Part shown: positions 26,931-36,005 of the stretch, one piece after another
Numbering within the stretch: position 1 is the stretch's first letter
How the letters are laid out: the number at the start of each line of letters is the position of its first letter
Assembly (NCBI GenBank): GCA_964502005.1
Contig: CAZCUX010000005.1
Span: 248,001-312,000, forward strand
Source: CAJWOS01 sp964502005
Lineage (GTDB): Bacteria; Myxococcota_A; UBA796; UBA2385
DNA length: 64,000 nucleotides
Direction: 5' to 3'
Program-made: the position numbers and the translations under genes
The notes under the pieces: model-generated
What the model was told of the DNA's origin: nothing
The model's input: only the letters and a program-made list of their open reading frames with translations
Database searches by the model: none

Positions 26931-28331
26931 TCAGGACGCCAAGCAAAGGGTGCACCATCCGGCAATCACGATTGCGCCGATGAGGTTGAGGGCGAAGCCC
27001 TCCCGTGCCATGTCCGAAACGCGCAAGTCGCCGGTTCCATAGACCACTGCGTTGGGCGCCGTCGCGACGGGCAGCATGAAGGCGCAGCTCGCGGACAATG
27101 CCGCAGGGACCATCCATAGCGCCGGGTCAACGCCGCTGGCCTGGCCGGCGGAGGCAAGCACGGGCATCAAGAGTGTGGTGGTCGCGGTGTTGCTTGTGAC
27201 CTCGGTGAGAAAGGTCACGGCAAGGCAAATGGCGAGCACGGTCAAAGGAACAGGCCAATCGCCGAGTCCAAGGTCATGGGCCAGCACGTCCCCCAAGGCT
27301 GCGGCGAGGCCAGATGTCCCGAATGCCTTGGCAATCGCAATGCCCCCGCCAAACAGCAAGAGCAGGCCCCAAGGGAGGGCCTTTGCGTCGGTCCAGTCGA
27401 GGAGACGGTCGTGTTCGTGTTCGCCAGAAGGCAGTACGAAAAGTGCTGTCGCAGCAGCGAGAGCGACGGTGGCATCGTTGGCTCCGGTGAGTCCCGTCCA
27501 CTCTTGCCAACCGCCCCAAGGTTGGCTTCGAAATACCCATGCCAATGCGGCCAAGGCAAAAATCGCCAATACCCGCGTTTCTCGGGTGGTACGAGGTCCA
27601 ACCGGCGGAAGCTGCACGGGCGTAGCGCTGCGGGGGACGTTGCGGACCAACCACCACCACGCGAGCGGCACAAAGACGAGCACAATCGGGACCCCGATGG
27701 CCATCCAGTCCAAGAACGAAACGGCGCGCCCGCCCTCAATCTCCTGGTAAATCCCCATAAAGATGACGTTTGGGGGTGTTCCGACGGGCGTTCCCATTCC
27801 CCCGATGCTTGCAGAGTATGCCACGCCGAGCAAGAGCGGCTGGGTGAGCGTGCGGTCGGGAGCATGACGCAAAATTGCGGTCACTACGGGCAAGAGCATC
27901 AACGTCGTGGCGGTATTGGAAATCCACATCGAGCACAATGCGCAGGCCACCATCATGCCCAATACGAGGCGCCTTCCGCCGCCGCCAATCCCGCGCACGA
28001 GCCCCAGGGCAATTCGGCGGTGTGCGCCCGACCGCTCCATTCCGGCCGAGAGCAAAAATCCGCCCAGCAGGAGCAAAATCAGCGTGTTTCCATAGGCCTC
28101 GGCAGCGTCTTTGTGACTGATGACGCCCACCATCGGAAGCACGACGAAGGGCAGCAAGGAGGTCACGGGGACCGAAACCGGCTCGGTGACCCACCACACC
28201 GCGCACACGAGGGTGACGGCGGCGGTCCATGCAGCAGGGGCGCCAAGTCCCGCGCGGATACAAATCGCGAACGCGAGCGCACCGGCGAGCACGCCGCAGC
28301 CCAGCCATAGATTGCGGCGGGTAGGGGTCAT
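26931..28331 (-). CDS. SLC13/DASS-family sodium-coupled anion transporter
   Basis: A 466-residue polytopic inner-membrane protein of the divalent anion:Na+ symporter family, which moves dicarboxylates, citrate or sulfate. Two inverted repeats are visible: each has a Ser-Asn-Thr motif (ISNTATTLMLLP and TSNTATTTLLMP) followed by a helix-loop with GTPPN or ATAPN, the hallmark Na+ and substrate sites. Eleven or so hydrophobic segments are present. The ATG at 28331 is the first Met before TM1 and overlaps the preceding membrane-protein gene (stop at 28328) by four bases, so the two are co-translated. Substrate cannot be decided from the sequence. Confidence 0.9.
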   Translation of the reverse strand: MTPTRRNLWLGCGVLAGALAFAICIRAGLGAPAAWTAAVTLVCAVWWVTEPVSVPVTSLLPFVVLPMVGVISHKDAAEAYGNTLILLLLGGFLLSAGMERSGAHRRIALGLVRGIGGGGRRLVLGMMVACALCSMWISNTATTLMLLPVVTAILRHAPDRTLTQPLLLGVAYSASIGGMGTPVGTPPNVIFMGIYQEIEGGRAVSFLDWMAIGVPIVLVFVPLAWWWLVRNVPRSATPVQLPPVGPRTTRETRVLAIFALAALAWVFRSQPWGGWQEWTGLTGANDATVALAAATALFVLPSGEHEHDRLLDWTDAKALPWGLLLLFGGGIAIAKAFGTSGLAAALGDVLAHDLGLGDWPVPLTVLAICLAVTFLTEVTSNTATTTLLMPVLASAGQASGVDPALWMVPAALSASCAFMLPVATAPNAVVYGTGDLRVSDMAREGFALNLIGAIVIAGWCTLCLAS

Positions 28332-30073
28332 TGTGTCCTCGCTGCGGGGCCAGGGAGGCTCTTGCGGGGCGTCGTGTCGGGGACACCGAGGTCCCATACG
28401 GTGCCGTCGACATAGGGGCTGCCGGGGCCCAGGTCTTGGGTCAATGCGGCCGTGATGGCGTCGGCGGCGACAGGGTCAATCGAACGGTGCACCACAATCC
28501 AGCGGTACCCAAACTCGCGCAGCGACCGCGGGTGTGGCGTCGGGCCAGCGAGGCGCCCGAGACCGAGGCGCTGGTCTTCGTCGGGGCGGCGGCGGGAAAG
28601 GGCCGCCAACACGCGAAACGCAGGCACATGCATCAACGCGCTCGTGCTGGCGCGCGCGTCGGGGCCATACGGAATCGGGCGGCGGTGCACCGACTGCCAA
28701 GCGAGATAGCGGCTCGTGGCCATCGTCGCGCCAGCGTCCGTCGGCAGGTCGAGAATGCCCCATTGCACCGGCTCATCGTCGGCGCGGGCCATTGTCTCGT
28801 ATACCTCGGGAGTGTCCAACGGGGCCTGCGCGACGGGCCACGGTGCGCCGCTGACCCACAGGCCGTCTACCATGACGCACGCGAGGGCGATGAGCGCCTT
28901 CGGCCCTCGGAGCCACGAAGGGAGGCCCATGGCGGCGAGGCCGGCGACGATGGCCAACGCGGGCACGGCGAGCCGCAAGGGGTGCGTGACCGCCAAGCCC
29001 GGCACCAATTGTTGCACCCAAGCCCATGGCAGGCGAAAGCGGCGGCCGTCCGAGAGGGCGACGTGGGCGCCATCGAAGAACAAGTACGGCCCAAGCGAAA
29101 CGAGCAAACAGACCCCTGCGGCCAGGAGCCACAACCGCTCTGCGGGACCGCGACGCCGCAAAGCGACCGCGCAGAGGCCCAGCGACAGGAGGCCAAGGTA
29201 CATGCTGTGCGCGAAGCCTTCGTTTGAAAGGTCCACGGACTGAAATCCCCCCGGCCGCACGAAGGTCTGGGGGTCGACCGCGTTGTGGGCCGCCAACTCG
29301 TCATTCATGGATGCTGGATGCTTGACGATTGCGCGCGCGTCTTCGAGCTGGTGCCGTAGCGCCATGCTTCCCGGTGCGGCGACGACCACGGCCACCACCG
29401 CGCCGACGAGCGCCGTTTTGATGCTGGGCAAGCCGCGCACGGCGGCTGCAAGCCCTGTACCCAGCCCCAAATATGGGGACGCCAACGCCGAGAGGCCGAC
29501 TCCCAGGCCCGCTTTGGCCCATGCGCGGGTGGTCTTTGCGCGGGCGGCGTCTTCGGTCCACGCGAGGGCGAGGGCGACCCAGCCGATATTGACGGCCTCG
29601 GAGATGCCGTTGTGCAGCTCGCATACCATCCATGCGCTTGCAGCGAACACCCCGCTGGCGGTCCACGCGGCCCAACCGTTGGCCCCGAGCGCCCGCGCGA
29701 AGCGATGGGCCGCCCAGCTTGCAAATGCGACATAGGCCACCATGAGGGTGTTCCAGGTGCCTGCCAACCCGAGGAGCGGCACGAGGGGCGCACCCAAGAG
29801 CGCGAGCACGGGGTCGATGAACCACAGCACACCGCCGTCCGGGTAGTGCAAAAGCTCCGTATGGTAGGGCAGGGTCCCCGACGACAAGGCAGTCCACCAC
29901 CACCACGGTCCCCAGGCGTGGTTCCATACGTCTACGTTCCCATTTCCGATGAGGGTAGACGGGCGGCCAATGGGCGGCAGCGTCACCACGAGCGCCACGA
30001 GCAGATGGCCTGCCCACCCTACACGGGCGCCGCGCAGCAAGGACCAGCCTTCGTGGGGACGTGCGGAGGTCAA
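28328..30073 (-). CDS. Polytopic membrane protein, GT-C glycosyltransferase-like
   Basis: A 581-residue protein with a short cytoplasmic N-terminus, about 11-12 hydrophobic segments (residues 20-400) and a soluble C-terminal part of ~180 residues. An early periplasmic loop has NGNVDVWNHAWGPWWW and HYPDGG, the Asp-containing first-loop pattern seen in GT-C (YfhO/GT39-like) glycosyltransferases. I do not recognise a precise family. It overlaps the SLC13-type gene by four bases, and lies 59 bases after the di-heme peroxidase gene on the same strand. A role in lipid-linked sugar transfer is inferred from topology only. Confidence 0.65.
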   Translation of the reverse strand: MTSARPHEGWSLLRGARVGWAGHLLVALVVTLPPIGRPSTLIGNGNVDVWNHAWGPWWWWTALSSGTLPYHTELLHYPDGGVLWFIDPVLALLGAPLVPLLGLAGTWNTLMVAYVAFASWAAHRFARALGANGWAAWTASGVFAASAWMVCELHNGISEAVNIGWVALALAWTEDAARAKTTRAWAKAGLGVGLSALASPYLGLGTGLAAAVRGLPSIKTALVGAVVAVVVAAPGSMALRHQLEDARAIVKHPASMNDELAAHNAVDPQTFVRPGGFQSVDLSNEGFAHSMYLGLLSLGLCAVALRRRGPAERLWLLAAGVCLLVSLGPYLFFDGAHVALSDGRRFRLPWAWVQQLVPGLAVTHPLRLAVPALAIVAGLAAMGLPSWLRGPKALIALACVMVDGLWVSGAPWPVAQAPLDTPEVYETMARADDEPVQWGILDLPTDAGATMATSRYLAWQSVHRRPIPYGPDARASTSALMHVPAFRVLAALSRRRPDEDQRLGLGRLAGPTPHPRSLREFGYRWIVVHRSIDPVAADAITAALTQDLGPGSPYVDGTVWDLGVPDTTPRKSLPGPAARTQ

Positions 30074-30132
30074 GGCGTCGAGTCCGTGGCGGGAGGAGAG
30101 CGGGGCGGTCGCGCCGACCCGTTGTGCGAAGT

Positions 30133-31452
30133 TTACGGCAAAGGAGTGGCCGGTGGGACGATGGCGGTGGGTTCTTCGGGGCCGCCTTCGGAGATTGCCT
30201 CCAAGAAGGCTATCAGCTCGTCCTTTTCCGTTTGCGACCAGTTGTGGGTTACGAGTATTTCTTCCCGGTGGCCAGGGCCGGTATACGCGGGCATCTCGGA
30301 ATAAAAGTCGATGACGTCTGCCAATGTGTCAAAGTGTCCGCCGTGCATATACGGCGCAGAGTGCGCGACCTCCCGCAGTCCGGGTGTTTTGAACTGACCG
30401 ACTGTTGTGGAGGTCGGTAGAATGTACTGAAGGCGCTGCGCGGCTGCGCCGGTCGGGTCGGCGGACCATGGGCCGTCGGCACGAAACGGGTTCTCGAGCA
30501 AATCGCCGATGCCATCGTAGCGACCGAAGTCTTCGTAGGATGCGGTGGGCACATCAGGCAGTCCAATCGTATGAAATTCAAGATTTGACAACGACCACCC
30601 ACTGTGGCATAGTACACATCTCCCGTCGTCGACAAACCGCATCAGTCCGTTTGTTTCCTGGGTAGAGAGCAAGGTGCTTGCGCGTGATTCGTCGCCAGAT
30701 TCGAGCGCGGCGACATATTCGTCCACGCGTGTGTCGGCGGTGACGAGGGTGCGCTCCCACGCAGCGATGGCCATCGCAATCCGCACCAATACCGCGGTGA
30801 CCGCTTCTTGGTCCTCCGGCTGCATGGCCTCCCACGCGAGGTGGGAAGGGTCCTCGGGGGACGCCGGATTGGGGCGGGCATGGTCTGGAAAGCGGCTCGC
30901 ATCCGACATATCGGGCAATGGCCCAAAGACCTCCAAATATGCGGCGTGGAGGTCTTCTTCCTCGACCAACAAGCGGGCGAGGGAGACGCGGTCCATGTCC
31001 ATTTCGTTGGGTGCTTCGATAGGTCCGGTTGCTTGACACCACAGGCTGTCGCAGCGGCCATCCCAGTACCACCAGCGTTGGTAGGCGGTGTTCCACAGCG
31101 TCGGTGCATGCCGCGTGGTTACCCCCGCCGCTTCGGACAAAGCAAGCCCATCGCCAAAGCCTGCTTCGGGGTCGTGGCAGGTGGTGCAGGAAAAACGACC
31201 GGAGCCGGACAGCCGGGGGTCGAACGCCAGGAATCGGCCGAAGTGCTGCACCAGAGGGTCATCGGCATACGGATTGGTGGGGTCGGCGGGCAAGCTCGGG
31301 CGTCGGGTCATCGCGCGCAATGCCGCTTGGGTGTCCCCATCCAGGCTGTCCCAGGTGGATTGCTTGGTCGTCGCTGGCGTTTGGCAGGCCACCACCGCAA
31401 GCAGGCCCCACAGGTACGGGCGGGTGGATGTTCGCAGACGGGAGTGGGACAT
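30133..31452 (-). CDS. Di-heme cytochrome c peroxidase (CcpA/MauG family) lipoprotein
   Basis: A 439-residue exported protein. The signal peptide ends at a lipoprotein-like VVAC (Cys23). Two c-type heme sites are present: CTTCH near residue 89 and CVLCH near residue 282. The intervening segments (FDPRLSGSGRFSCTTCHDPEAGFGDG; RHAPTLWNTAYQRWWYWDGR; FKTPGLREVAHSAPYMHGG) match bacterial di-heme peroxidases, which reduce hydrogen peroxide in the periplasm or, in MauG-like members, oxidise protein side chains. The ATG at 31452 is chosen for the signal peptide; the open frame extends upstream with Arg-rich sequence unlike the family. It heads a three-gene minus-strand run. Confidence 0.92.
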   Translation of the reverse strand: MSHSRLRTSTRPYLWGLLAVVACQTPATTKQSTWDSLDGDTQAALRAMTRRPSLPADPTNPYADDPLVQHFGRFLAFDPRLSGSGRFSCTTCHDPEAGFGDGLALSEAAGVTTRHAPTLWNTAYQRWWYWDGRCDSLWCQATGPIEAPNEMDMDRVSLARLLVEEEDLHAAYLEVFGPLPDMSDASRFPDHARPNPASPEDPSHLAWEAMQPEDQEAVTAVLVRIAMAIAAWERTLVTADTRVDEYVAALESGDESRASTLLSTQETNGLMRFVDDGRCVLCHSGWSLSNLEFHTIGLPDVPTASYEDFGRYDGIGDLLENPFRADGPWSADPTGAAAQRLQYILPTSTTVGQFKTPGLREVAHSAPYMHGGHFDTLADVIDFYSEMPAYTGPGHREEILVTHNWSQTEKDELIAFLEAISEGGPEEPTAIVPPATPLP

Positions 31453-31593
31453 AGTGCCTCCGCTTCGATGGTCTATCCGGCGGAGACAGCGTCTCCCAGC
31501 GCGGATTCTTGGCGCCGCACGCGGTCCAACGCGGTGCGCGACATTTTGCCGCGCCTGTTCCTGCGGCTTGGTCGCTTGTCGAAAGTGGCCATC

Positions 31594-31622
31594 TTGACGT
31601 TTCTTTCGTTGTCTCTTAGCCT
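31594..31622 (+). promoter_or_regulatory. Candidate sigma-70-type promoter for the DUF2231-like gene
   Basis: TTGACG (31594-31599), a 17-base spacer and TAGCCT (31617-31622). The -10 matches weakly. It lies about 80 bases before the GTG at 31700 in the gap between divergent genes. Confidence 0.35.
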
Positions 31623-31699
31623 GGATGGTCGGGGAGGGGCGGCAACCGTTGGTCGCAGAGGGACACAAACAAGGCTAGGTCCTGGCCAGGAGGTCACCT

Positions 31700-32206
31700 G
31701 TGACCCTTGCCCATGCTGCTGCTGTACACGTCCCGCTTGGAATCGCTGTTGTGGTTCCGTTTGTTGTCTTCGCGTTGTGGGTCGGCCAACGACGGCTCCA
31801 ATGGGCGCCATCCACCTGGTGGCTTGCTGTGGGCCTACAAGCGGTCGTGGCGGGCTCTGCGATGGTCTCCGCCAATCTCGGCGAGCGCGAAGAAGAAGCG
31901 GCCGAGATGCGGGTAGGCGGTGAGCGCGTACACGAGCACGAAGAGGCGGCAGAGGCGTTCGTGCTCGGAAGCATTGGCTTGTTGGTCCTGTTGGTCGCGG
32001 GCGGCGTCGTCCGGCGCGCCGGTGTTCAATCCGGCCTGCAGGTCGCGGGCGCGGTCGTCGCATTGGGCACCTTGGCTCTGGGTGCGCGTGCCGGTCATGA
32101 AGGTGGAGAGCTTGTGCGGGGAGACGGAGCGCGTCCCGACGTGGGTGGCGAAGTGTCGCCGGAAGGCGGGCGCGAAAAAAAGCGGCGCCATCATGACGAC
32201 GATTGA
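31700..32206 (+). CDS. Small DUF2231-like integral membrane protein
   Basis: A 168-residue protein with four hydrophobic segments (about 8-25, 35-55, 83-103, 110-128) and a charged tail rich in Gly, Arg and Asp ending RRHHDDD. The start TLAHAAAVHVPLGIAVVVPFV, with histidines just before the first helix, and the central EHEEAAEAF helix are like DUF2231 membrane proteins, some of which are heme- or cytochrome-associated. The start is GTG at 31700, immediately preceded by an AGGAGGTCA ribosome binding site. It is divergent from the di-heme peroxidase, so a redox or heme link is plausible but not shown. His-rich tail may bind metal. Confidence 0.7.
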   Translation: MTLAHAAAVHVPLGIAVVVPFVVFALWVGQRRLQWAPSTWWLAVGLQAVVAGSAMVSANLGEREEEAAEMRVGGERVHEHEEAAEAFVLGSIGLLVLLVAGGVVRRAGVQSGLQVAGAVVALGTLALGARAGHEGGELVRGDGARPDVGGEVSPEGGREKKRRHHDDD

Positions 32207-33299
32207 CGGTTCGGTTTGGTTCGTCCCCAAGACACCATCGAACGGCGCATGCGCAGAGTCGGCCGCGCAACGGAAGCGGCGGACACATTGACTAAATGCG
32301 AATTTCTAATCTACAAATTATCGCCGATTCCGTAGGACTCTGTATGGAGTACGGTTGGCGCAGAAAGGTACATGACTTGGTTGTGGGCGACAAATGTGCT
32401 GCAAGCGGTAGGTAGAGCACCCATAGTCCGGCTTCATGTTCCCTTGTAATGGACTTGACGAGGCTGGATTGTGTTGTTTTATTGTGAGCGGCGTCGAAGC
32501 GGGAAGGTTTGGAATTTTTCGTGATGTCTGCGTTCTACGAAATCGCTGCGCTGGGTCCGTGCTCCAGGTCGTAGGTAATTTCTGCCTCTTGGAACGTTTC
32601 GCTGTCGTTCGCGTATTCTTGGATTGGCATCGTTTTATCTTGACGAATCGAGACAATATGCCCAATAGCGAGTATGATTTGGATCAGTTTTTTGGCGTTT
32701 GCACACGGGCGGAGGCGGAGATTTCCGCTGCTTCTTGGTTTTGCACGCCATCCGCTTTCTTTTGAACCTTAGTACGCGGCTCTTTTGACTGCATGCGTGA
32801 AGGGTACGCCTCGATGCGTGTTTCCGGCCGTGAATCGTCCCATCTGCGTGCTGCAAAAATGCTGCAACCGTTGTTTTCTTGTAAAGTTCTGTCTCTTTTC
32901 CAATCATGACGTTCCTGTCCCGAATGTGCGTTGAATGGGCGCAGTTGGTCCACTATTTCACACAGAAGCATTCTGGGCGACAGCGCGGAAATCGCACCGC
33001 TGCGGGATTCGTCGTTAGCTGGGGAAGCCGATTTGCAGTCTGCCACCTGGAAGATTGTGTGATATTCGCTTCGCGATCGAAACGGGATTGTGTTCCCGGT
33101 TTGGTCGTCATTCGTTCGTGCACATTCGTGGGCACATTGCGCCTCCCCACTGGGTGGGCGTACGTCGCCACTGCTCGTTGCGGTGCCAGCCTATCGGCGG
33201 TGCCTCACCTTCTGCGTTCTGTGGTGACCTGGGTTGCTTTTCTGTTTTACATCTCCGACATGAACCTCTGCATCGACGATTGCCGTCCGGGATTCCGCA
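32207..33299. other. 1.1-kb AT-richer block without convincing genes
   Basis: Base composition drops visibly here compared with both sides, with T runs, TTTTGTTTTATT-like patches and a direct repeat TGCTGCAA-AAA-TGCTGCAA near 32850. Open frames (for example 32436-32765 + and 32906-33367 +) lack ribosome binding sites, GC3 bias and recognisable motifs. A weak promoter-like pair TTGACG (32455-32460) / TTTATT (32478-32483) is present. It may be a long regulatory leader for the gene at 33300, remnant foreign DNA, or hold a non-coding RNA; I cannot decide. Confidence 0.5.
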
Positions 33300-35345
33300 A
33301 TGGCCAACACCAAGCGCTCGAAGTCTTCTCCCCGCACGACATCCAAAGCGGCGCCCACTGCAGGTAGCAACGAAGCTGCTTCGGAAGGCGCCGCAACTCC
33401 TGCCCCCGCTGCGCCTTTGCTGGCGGCAGTGCAGGCAATGTCGCCCGATGCGCTACAAGCGCTCGCCGCACAGCTGGGCGTCTCGACCACCGACCCCGCC
33501 ACGGTTGCGCAGGCTGTTTCGCCCCTCGTCGGGCTCGTGCAGCAGCTCGTCGCGACACCGGACGATAACGGCGCCGACGCCGGCGGCGAAGCGGGCGCGA
33601 AAGAAGGTGAAGAATCCACTGTCGATGCGGATTCCGCCGAACTCGCTGTGGGAGACATCTTCACCGTTGCCGGCGAAGGTGGGCGTGCCACGATGTCCAC
33701 CGAAGACTGGATTATCCTCGATACGCCCCTGGTAGACCCTCCACAGATGGTGTCCCGCATCATCGAAATCACCGGCATTCGCACGCTCCGGGAAGCCGCC
33801 GCCCTCACGCTCAACGATGTGCGCAAGATTCGGGGTGTCGGGGAAGCCAAAGCATCGGCGTTTTTCGCTTGGCGCGCGGAAGCATTGCGGCAAGCACGAG
33901 AGTCGAGCGGAAATCCCGGCCCCGTCGACCTTGACCCCCCGCGTACCATCGCGCGGCTGGTGCGGCTCTCCGGCGCACAAACCGTCGAAGAGGTGCTCAA
34001 AGTCGACCTTCGCTGGCTCGCAGAGCAGCGCGGCGTCGGGCCCACGCGGATTCGCGCTTGGCGTCGCTGGGTGGCAGGCCTTCGGCACGAGCTCGAACAC
34101 CGCGCTGCCCATGTCCCCGCCGTCAGCACCCTGCAGTCGATGACGGCCCGCGAGCTGTTCGACAAGATGGAGGCACAGCTCGGCGAGCGGGAGCGCGACA
34201 TCATCAATGGCCGCTACCGGCAACGGCTGTCGTTGGCCGAGCTTGGGGAGCGCCACGATGTCACGCGAGAGCGCGTGCGGCAGTTGATTCAACAAACGAC
34301 CGCACTTCTGCGCAAGGACTTTCAGGCGCAGGCCTTCGAAGTGCTGCAAGCGGAGTGGTGTTTGGGGCAGCTTGGGCGCGACATCCTCCACCGCAGCCTC
34401 TCCAACAACCCCACGATTTCTTGGGAAGAGGTCGGCTTCTTGGCAGACGTCGCTACCCGCGACCGCTGGTTGCTGGTGGACAACGACTGGCTCACGACGC
34501 TCTCTATTTCGCAGATGCGTGACTACGTCGCGGCTGTGCGTGGTTCGGTCGCCCGTGATGTCTTTGTGCCCCTTGAGCGCCTCGATGCCATCGCCGAATC
34601 GCGTCCCGGAATGTCCCGCGCGTTGGTCGCGTTGGTGCTGATGAACGACCTCGGCTTCCGACGAAAGCCCGACGGCACCCTCTTCCGCAATCCAAAGACG
34701 GTTTCGATGCGCACCTGGATTGTGCACCAGATGATTGCCGCGGGGGGGGCGGTCCACCAAAACGACATGACCCGCATGGTGCTTGCCTTCGAAGGAAAGG
34801 CGGCGGACGCGGTCACCGAAGAGCAGTACAACCTTTATGTGCGCCGCGTCGAGGCCCAACTTGAGCGCGCAAAAGACATCTTGCGCGTGGACGCGGGAAC
34901 CTTCGTGCATCGCAGCCACCTTCGGATGTCGAAGGCCGATGAAAAGCGGATTGTCGATTGGTGCATGGAGCGCTTGTCGGGGTTGACGGGGCCAATGAGC
35001 ACCCACATCCTCATTGAAGAGCTGGATGCTGCTGGAATGTCGCATCCCTTGCTGAACCACTACGTCCTCAAAGAGTTCCTCAAGAAGCGGCCGGAGATTC
35101 ACATCCTTCGCAAGTCCTTCGTCGCGTGGGCGGCCACTTTCCAAGAAGAAGGGACCTTCCTCGACGACCGGCTGCGGGCCATCCTCGCAGAAGCCGGTGA
35201 GCCGATGACTGTGAGCGAGCTTGCACAGCGCCTTCCTTCGGGCGTGCGCTATTCGCCCATTTCGATTCGGGCTGCCTTGTTTGACGCCGACTATGCACGC
35301 AATACGGGCATGGGTCGCTTCGAGTACGTCGCTCCCGAGAACTGA
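33300..35345 (+). CDS. Alpha-CTD-like HhH / sigma region 4 / winged-helix DNA-binding protein
   Basis: A 681-residue cytoplasmic protein of unusual design. After a low-complexity Ala/Gly/Glu N-terminus it has two helix-hairpin-helix units like the RNA polymerase alpha C-terminal domain (about 153-190, RKIRGVGEAKASAFF; and 218-258, LAEQRGVGPTRIRAW), then a sigma-70 region 4 helix-turn-helix (about 293-340: LGERERDIINGRY and LAELGERHDVTRERVRQL). The C-terminal half (about 340-681) has at least three winged-helix-like segments, the last beginning DDRLRAILAEAGEPMTVSELAQRL. It has no sigma region 2, so it is not a sigma factor by itself. It probably binds promoter-type DNA or RNA polymerase. An ATG at 33300 is the only suitable start. 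No obvious operon partner. Confidence 0.75.
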   Translation: MANTKRSKSSPRTTSKAAPTAGSNEAASEGAATPAPAAPLLAAVQAMSPDALQALAAQLGVSTTDPATVAQAVSPLVGLVQQLVATPDDNGADAGGEAGAKEGEESTVDADSAELAVGDIFTVAGEGGRATMSTEDWIILDTPLVDPPQMVSRIIEITGIRTLREAAALTLNDVRKIRGVGEAKASAFFAWRAEALRQARESSGNPGPVDLDPPRTIARLVRLSGAQTVEEVLKVDLRWLAEQRGVGPTRIRAWRRWVAGLRHELEHRAAHVPAVSTLQSMTARELFDKMEAQLGERERDIINGRYRQRLSLAELGERHDVTRERVRQLIQQTTALLRKDFQAQAFEVLQAEWCLGQLGRDILHRSLSNNPTISWEEVGFLADVATRDRWLLVDNDWLTTLSISQMRDYVAAVRGSVARDVFVPLERLDAIAESRPGMSRALVALVLMNDLGFRRKPDGTLFRNPKTVSMRTWIVHQMIAAGGAVHQNDMTRMVLAFEGKAADAVTEEQYNLYVRRVEAQLERAKDILRVDAGTFVHRSHLRMSKADEKRIVDWCMERLSGLTGPMSTHILIEELDAAGMSHPLLNHYVLKEFLKKRPEIHILRKSFVAWAATFQEEGTFLDDRLRAILAEAGEPMTVSELAQRLPSGVRYSPISIRAALFDADYARNTGMGRFEYVAPEN

Positions 35346-35462
35346 CACAACGCCCGCTATGAACCGGTCGGTTCCGGCGATTCCCCTCGTTTTCGGGTGC
35401 GGAGAGCGAGGGTTTTCTGCGTTCGGGAGGGGGCAGTCGCCCGGCAACCGATAAGCCACGCG

Positions 35463-36005
35463 TCAGCGTGGTGTCGCCGCAGCCGCTTCGGAGGATGCCG
35501 GGTGCAGTTCGGAAATCCACGCGCGAACGAGCGGGTCGCGGGCGGCCGCGAAGGCGCTCTCGATGAACTCGCGTGTGTCGATGCCAGTGTCGCGTGCGTA
35601 GATGGACGCTTGGATGGCCATGTCCAGCTTGTCGAGGTCGCGGACCATACGCGCTTCGGCGCTTGCGCGTTCGACATACTCTGTCCACAACGCCAACAAA
35701 TCCGGGCGGTCTCCGAGCAACGCCCGGGCGGCGATGGTCTCCCGCGCGCGTTTGTCTGCGGGTGACACGCCGTCATGGGGCGTGAGGTCGCCTACGCGAA
35801 TCTCGGGAAGGTCGTGCAGCGTCGCGATGGCCAACGCGCGACCCATATCGAGTTCGGGGGGGCACAGCCGCATCACAAGATAGGCGATGCCCCAGGAGTG
35901 CGCGGCGACGGACTCGGGGGTCGAAATGCCCACCCGAAGCCAGCCCGCGCGGGGGAGGCCCTTGAGGGCCATCGCCTCGACCACATCCGCGAGTGCGGGG
36001 GTCAC
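35463..36005 (-). CDS. HD-domain phosphohydrolase (YfbR/HDDC2-like)
   Basis: A 180-residue metal-dependent hydrolase. The His-Asp set is present: AHSWGIAYL (first His), LHDLPEIRVGDLTPHDG (HD pair) and RDLDKLDMAIQA (distal Asp). The order and length fit the YfbR/HDDC2 group of 5'-deoxynucleotidases, which act on dNMPs, though the substrate is not certain. The start is GTG at 36005, whose GTGA overlaps the stop of the upstream malonyltransferase-like gene by four bases. It ends the three-gene operon that begins with the fused E1 gene. Confidence 0.83.
   Translation of the reverse strand: MTPALADVVEAMALKGLPRAGWLRVGISTPESVAAHSWGIAYLVMRLCPPELDMGRALAIATLHDLPEIRVGDLTPHDGVSPADKRARETIAARALLGDRPDLLALWTEYVERASAEARMVRDLDKLDMAIQASIYARDTGIDTREFIESAFAAARDPLVRAWISELHPASSEAAAATPR

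Noticed and set aside
32436..32765. Open frame of 109 codons in the AT-rich block
   Set aside because: No ribosome binding site, no GC3 bias, no recognisable motif, and overlapping frames on the other strand are equally open.
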